A DNA stretch of 8,206 bases, from assembly GCA_012512465.1 (NCBI GenBank), contig JAAZED010000441.1, positions 1 through 8,206 on the forward strand. Direction: 5' to 3'. Each line of letters starts with the position of its first letter. Within the stretch, counting starts at the first letter, position 1. The notes under the pieces were generated by a model. The model was not told where the DNA came from, made no database searches, and saw only the letters and a program-made list of their open reading frames with translations. The position numbers and the translations under genes were made by a program. Source of the stretch: Oxalobacter sp. GTDB taxonomy: Bacteria; Pseudomonadota; Gammaproteobacteria; Burkholderiales; Burkholderiaceae_D. Below are positions 4,957-8,206 of this stretch, one piece after another.

Positions 4957-5265
4957 TTATTTGCGTGCAATCAGCATGCCAAGCATGATGCCGATAACGG
5001 TAACCACACCGGCGGCCTGCCAGGGATGCGCTTTGGCATACTCGGCGGTGCATACTGCTGCGGTTTTCGCCTTGCTGATGACAATATCTTCCAGCTCGCG
5101 CATGGCAAATTTGGCATCCTCAAGCGTGGACTCCAGCTTTTCCTTGGCTTTCTGAAAGCTTTCGCTTCCCTGTTGTGCGCTGTTTTCCAGCATTTTTTCT
5201 GCGTCCTGGATAATTGATTTCAAATTACCCATCAGTTTGGCGCCTGCTTCATTTGTTGTATCCAT
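4957..5265 (-). CDS. yqjD: DUF883 family protein (YqjD/ElaB-like)
   Basis: A 102-residue C-tail-anchored protein of the DUF883 family (E. coli YqjD, ElaB, YgaM). In E. coli, YqjD is reported to bind ribosomes through its N-terminal part and tether them to the inner membrane in stationary phase. Here the N-terminal 65 residues form a charged, heptad-like helix (DAEKMLENSAQQGSESFQKA at 21-40 and on), followed by the family block YAKAHPWQAAGV (76-87) and one membrane span (about 84-100) ending in ARK. The ATG at 5265 has AAGGA about ten bases upstream. It is the first gene of the yqjDEK operon, so the promoter should lie in 5266-5370. Because E. coli has several paralogues, the symbol is by operon context; 'elaB-like' would also be acceptable. 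Confidence 0.88.
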   Translation of the reverse strand: MDTTNEAGAKLMGNLKSIIQDAEKMLENSAQQGSESFQKAKEKLESTLEDAKFAMRELEDIVISKAKTAAVCTAEYAKAHPWQAAGVVTVIGIMLGMLIARK

Positions 5266-5294
5266 GATTCAATGATCCTTTCATGTTTGTAAAC

Positions 5295-5323
5295 TATTGA
5301 GTAACCGCTTTCATGCAAAGTTC
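5295..5323 (-). promoter_or_regulatory. Possible stress-sigma promoter for yqjDEK
   Basis: Upstream of yqjD on the minus strand, GAACTT (5323-5318) is followed after 17 nt by TCAATA (5300-5295). This resembles the sigma-E pattern (GGAACTT, about 16 nt, TCnnA). Overlapping it, TTTGCA with a 17-nt spacer to TAGTTT would be a poor sigma-70/sigma-S promoter. Neither is strong; the region has no other clear promoter. Confidence 0.2.
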
Positions 5324-5370
5324 ATTTTGACCGTTTTTTGTCACCCCTGCATTACTTCATAGGATAAACC

Positions 5371-6228
5371 TTAATGCAAGGCATAGTCCAGCAGTATCCC
5401 GGCAAATAATGCGAGTCCGATCAGGTTATTGCAGCGAAACGCCAGCAGGCACTTCATCCTGTCCCGCGTTCTGATCAGCCGGTATTGAAAGACCATACAA
5501 CAGGCTGCCGCCAGAAGTCCTGTGATAAAGCCGTAACCCAGCCCGGCATGAAGCCCGGAAAGGGAAAAGACAAGCAGCATCAGCGCATAACTTACCATGA
5601 CAGCCGATACGTCAAATTGACCAAACGTAATGGCCGATGTACGAATGCCGATTTTCACGTCATCATCCTTGTCCACCATGGCATACTCCGTATCATACGC
5701 CAGTGTCCAGAAAACATTGCCCAGCATGAAACACCAGGCGATCACCGGAACATGTCCCTGTATGGCAGCAAACGCCATGGGGTAGGCGAATCCGAAAGCG
5801 ATCCCGAGATAAGCCTGTGGTATGGCAAAAAAACGCTTGAACCAGGGATAGGTTGCAGCAAGAAGCAAGCCGACAACCGCAAGCTGCCGTGTCAGGGCAT
5901 TCAACTGAAGCACCATGAGAAACGAAATAAATGACAGGACAATTGCCACCATAATGGCTTCCCAGGGAGCAATCTTTCCGGCAGTGAGCGGCCGGTCTCT
6001 GGTCCGTTTGACATGTCGGTCAATATCCCGGTCGGCAAAATCATTGATCGCGCACCCGGCAGAGTGCATCAATACGGCACCAAGGGTAAAAACCAGAAAT
6101 GGTGTCCAGCCTGGCCACCCGCCGGCAGCAATCCACAAGCCGATCAGCGACGGCCACATCAGCAGCATGTAGCCAATCGGTTTTTCAATGCGGATCAGGC
6201 GCAGATAAAGATGGATCCGTGACGTCAC
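5371..6228 (-). CDS. ubiA: 4-hydroxybenzoate octaprenyltransferase
   Basis: An integral membrane prenyltransferase that joins 4-hydroxybenzoate to the polyprenyl diphosphate side chain, the second step of ubiquinone synthesis. The 285-residue protein shows the first Mg/diphosphate-binding motif NDFADRDID (62-70) followed by RHVKRTRDRPL, and the second, DTEYAMVDKDDD (179-190), followed by VKIGIRT. The N-terminal RIEKPIGYMLLMWPSLIGLW block and roughly eight hydrophobic segments fit UbiA; the motifs distinguish it from heme O or chlorophyll prenyltransferases. Length matches E. coli UbiA (290). The start is a GTG at 6228, preceded by AGGAG with a 5-nt gap; no other start fits as well. That ribosome binding site overlaps the recG TAG stop, and the genes are 8 bp apart, so ubiA is probably translated from the recG transcript. 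Confidence 0.97.
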   Translation of the reverse strand: MTSRIHLYLRLIRIEKPIGYMLLMWPSLIGLWIAAGGWPGWTPFLVFTLGAVLMHSAGCAINDFADRDIDRHVKRTRDRPLTAGKIAPWEAIMVAIVLSFISFLMVLQLNALTRQLAVVGLLLAATYPWFKRFFAIPQAYLGIAFGFAYPMAFAAIQGHVPVIAWCFMLGNVFWTLAYDTEYAMVDKDDDVKIGIRTSAITFGQFDVSAVMVSYALMLLVFSLSGLHAGLGYGFITGLLAAACCMVFQYRLIRTRDRMKCLLAFRCNNLIGLALFAGILLDYALH

Positions 6229-6236
6229 TCGCGCTC

Positions 6237-8206
6237 CTATACCTTCAGAAAATCCTCAAAACCGCCAAGCCAGCGTTTCAGATGCGATTCAACCACCATC
6301 TGAGCTTTTTCGCAGGGATCAGCCAGTAACGATTCGGCAATCTCCCGAGATGCCTCAATCAGGTCCGTATCGGTCTGCAGATCGGCAAAGCGCAGCATCG
6401 CCAGGCCGGATTGCCGGGCCCCAAGAAACTCTCCTGGCCCCCGAATATCCAGATCCCGTTTGGCAATGACAAAACCATCCGTTGTTTCACGCATGGTCAT
6501 CAGGCGCTGTTTTGCCGTTTCACCCAGTGGGGCCTGATACAGCAACAGGCAGATACTTTCCGCATCACCCCGGCCAACCCGCCCACGCAACTGATGGAGC
6601 TGTGACAGGCCAAAACGCTCGGCATGCTCAATGATCATCAGGGAAGCATTCGGCACATCCACCCCGACCTCAATCACTGTCGTGGCAACCAGCAGATGAA
6701 CCTCTCCCCGCACAAAAGCATCCATGACCGCCTGCTTTTCCCCCTGCTTCAAGCGGCCATGTACCAGACCGACCGTCAAATCCGGCAGCACTTCCTGTAA
6801 AAGCGTATGGGTTTCCACCGCTGTTTGCAACTGAAGCGCCTCAGACTCCTCAATCAAAGGGCAGACCCAGTATACCTGGCGCCCGGAAAGCGCCGCGGCA
6901 TGTATCCGCTCGATCACCTCATCACGTCTTGAGCGATCAATCAGGCGCGTAACAACCGGCGTGCGGCCAGGCGGCAACTCATTAATCACGGAGACATCCA
7001 GATCCGCGTAATAGGTCATGGCAAGCGTGCGGGGAATCGGCGTGGCACTCATCATCAACTGGTGCGGCATAAGCCCTGCCTTTTTATTTCCCTTGTTGCG
7101 CAGCATCAGGCGCTGGCCCACACCAAAACGGTGCTGCTCATCCACGATGACCAGGCCCAGCCGGTCAAAATGCACATCCTCCTGGATCAGGGCATGTGTT
7201 CCGATAACCAGGCGTGCCTCGCCGGACATGATCCGGGAAACCGCCCCCTCTCTTTCCTTTTTTCTCATGCTGCCGGTGAGCCAGGCCACATCCACCCCCA
7301 GCGGTGTCATCCACTGGGCCACCCGCTGAAAATGCTGCTCCGCAAGAATCTCCGTTGGCGCCATCATGGCAACCTGATAACCGCTATCGATCGCCTGCGC
7401 TGCCGCCATTGCCGCCACAACGGTTTTCCCGCTTCCCACATCGCCCTGCAATAAACGCTGCATGGGATAAGGCAATTGCATGCTTTCGGTGATTTCGTCC
7501 AGTACCCGATACTGTTCGCCGGTCAATGAAAAGGGTAAAACATCAAGGAGTGCGCGACTTGTTGCACCGGTAGCGGAAAGCTGCGGCGCCGTTTGCTCCC
7601 GGCGGCGCGTATGCGCCCGCTTCATGGAAAGCTGCTGTGCCAGAAGTTCATCAAATTTCATACGGCGCCATGCCGGATGTGTCCGTTCGAAAAGCGCATT
7701 TTCATCCACATCGGGTGGCGGATTATGCAGCAGTTGAACGGCATTACCAAAAGCCGGTAAATTCAGGCGTTGCAGGATTTCCGGCGGCAGCGTGTCTGCC
7801 CGGTCCGCCCGCGCCATCGCAGCGGTGATTTCCTTACGCAGTACCTGCTGTGAAATTCCTTCCGTTGAGGGGTAAACCGGCGTTAAGGCATCAGGAAGCG
7901 GTGTGTTTTCAGACACGACCCGATACACCGGGTGCACCATTTCTGCACCGAAAAAACCCTGGCGCAGCTCCCCCCGTGCCCGCACCCGCACACCCACCGC
8001 GAGCTGCTTTAGCTGGCTGGCATAAAAATGGAGAAACCGCAAAAAAAGCTCGCCTGTTTCGTCAGCAATGCAAACGACGAGCTGCCGGCGGGGACGGTAT
8101 TGCACCTCAGAGAGGGTAACAAGCCCCTCAACCTGAACCGGGCCCGTCATCAGTTGCGCCTCGCGAACCGGCGTAACCCGCGTTTCATCCTCATACCGCA
8201 TGGGCA
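6237..8206 (-). CDS. recG: ATP-dependent DNA helicase RecG (5' end outside window)
   Basis: A superfamily 2 helicase that reverses stalled replication forks and migrates Holliday junctions and D- or R-loops. The visible part is 654 residues from MRYED onward (numbering from there). The upstream codons, CCC preceded by TG, give a reading of L-P-M-R-Y-E-D, which corresponds to the LPLRYED of E. coli RecG near residue 40; the true start therefore lies beyond the right edge, about 40 residues away. The N-terminal wedge (OB-fold) domain occupies about 1-95. Helicase motifs are the Walker A GDVGSGKT (253-260), DEQH (354-357), SATP (385-388), ATTVIEVGVDVP (506-517) and QLRGRVGRG (537-545). The TRG translocation motif region is FVIAKRDLDIRGPGEFLGARQSG (577-599). 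All key residues are present, so the protein should be active. ubiA follows directly. Confidence 0.98.
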   Translation of the reverse strand, partial: PMRYEDETRVTPVREAQLMTGPVQVEGLVTLSEVQYRPRRQLVVCIADETGELFLRFLHFYASQLKQLAVGVRVRARGELRQGFFGAEMVHPVYRVVSENTPLPDALTPVYPSTEGISQQVLRKEITAAMARADRADTLPPEILQRLNLPAFGNAVQLLHNPPPDVDENALFERTHPAWRRMKFDELLAQQLSMKRAHTRRREQTAPQLSATGATSRALLDVLPFSLTGEQYRVLDEITESMQLPYPMQRLLQGDVGSGKTVVAAMAAAQAIDSGYQVAMMAPTEILAEQHFQRVAQWMTPLGVDVAWLTGSMRKKEREGAVSRIMSGEARLVIGTHALIQEDVHFDRLGLVIVDEQHRFGVGQRLMLRNKGNKKAGLMPHQLMMSATPIPRTLAMTYYADLDVSVINELPPGRTPVVTRLIDRSRRDEVIERIHAAALSGRQVYWVCPLIEESEALQLQTAVETHTLLQEVLPDLTVGLVHGRLKQGEKQAVMDAFVRGEVHLLVATTVIEVGVDVPNASLMIIEHAERFGLSQLHQLRGRVGRGDAESICLLLYQAPLGETAKQRLMTMRETTDGFVIAKRDLDIRGPGEFLGARQSGLAMLRFADLQTDTDLIEASREIAESLLADPCEKAQMVVESHLKRWLGGFEDFLKV

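Noticed and set aside
5348..5378. TGCATTA/TAATGCA inverted repeat over the ubiA stop codon as a terminator
   Set aside because: The 7-bp stem is AT-rich with a 17-nt loop and no T-run follows on the minus strand.
5485..5934. 149-codon plus-strand open frame opposite ubiA
   Set aside because: Lys/His/Gly-rich, no family resemblance, and fully antisense to the UbiA motifs.

Overview
The window looks like ordinary chromosome from a Gram-negative proteobacterium, most likely a betaproteobacterium of the Burkholderiales with moderate GC (Oxalobacteraceae-like). This rests on the gene set: a PP0621-family gene next to ampD, the YqjD/YqjE/YqjK membrane trio, ubiA directly behind recG, and yggS-proC. 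The taxonomic call is inference; there is no rRNA or other marker gene here.

Layout, left to right. (1) Positions 78-1445, plus strand: a tight run of yggT (membrane protein with two YGGT repeats), yggU (DUF167) and a YfbM-like DUF1877 gene. (2) Positions 1432-2335, minus strand: a two-gene unit of a small membrane-anchored PP0621-family Cys/His-rich protein followed by ampD. The 3' end of ampD overlaps the 3' end of the DUF1877 gene by 14 bp. (3) Positions 2336-2668: a 333-bp divergent intergenic region. About half of it is a 177-bp element bounded by a perfect 18-bp inverted repeat and rich in internal hairpins, with no transposase gene; it looks like a MITE-type non-autonomous element. (4) Positions 2669-4196, plus strand: yggS (PLP homeostasis) and proC (last step of proline synthesis), one base apart. 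(5) Positions 4224-5265, minus strand: yqjD-yqjE-yqjK, reading leftward and convergent with proC. (6) Positions 5371-8206, minus strand: recG (its 5' end lies outside the window) followed by ubiA, 8 bp apart.

Functionally the genes are housekeeping: peptidoglycan recycling (AmpD), vitamin B6 balance and proline synthesis (YggS, ProC), ubiquinone synthesis (UbiA), replication-fork rescue (RecG) and membrane or ribosome-associated stress proteins (YqjDEK). No CRISPR array, tRNA, rRNA, prophage gene, toxin-antitoxin pair or recognisable defence system was seen. The only accessory-looking piece is the inverted-repeat element at 2363-2539, which sits 27 bp upstream of the PP0621-ampD unit and is the best candidate for follow-up. 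I did not find a new multi-gene system here.
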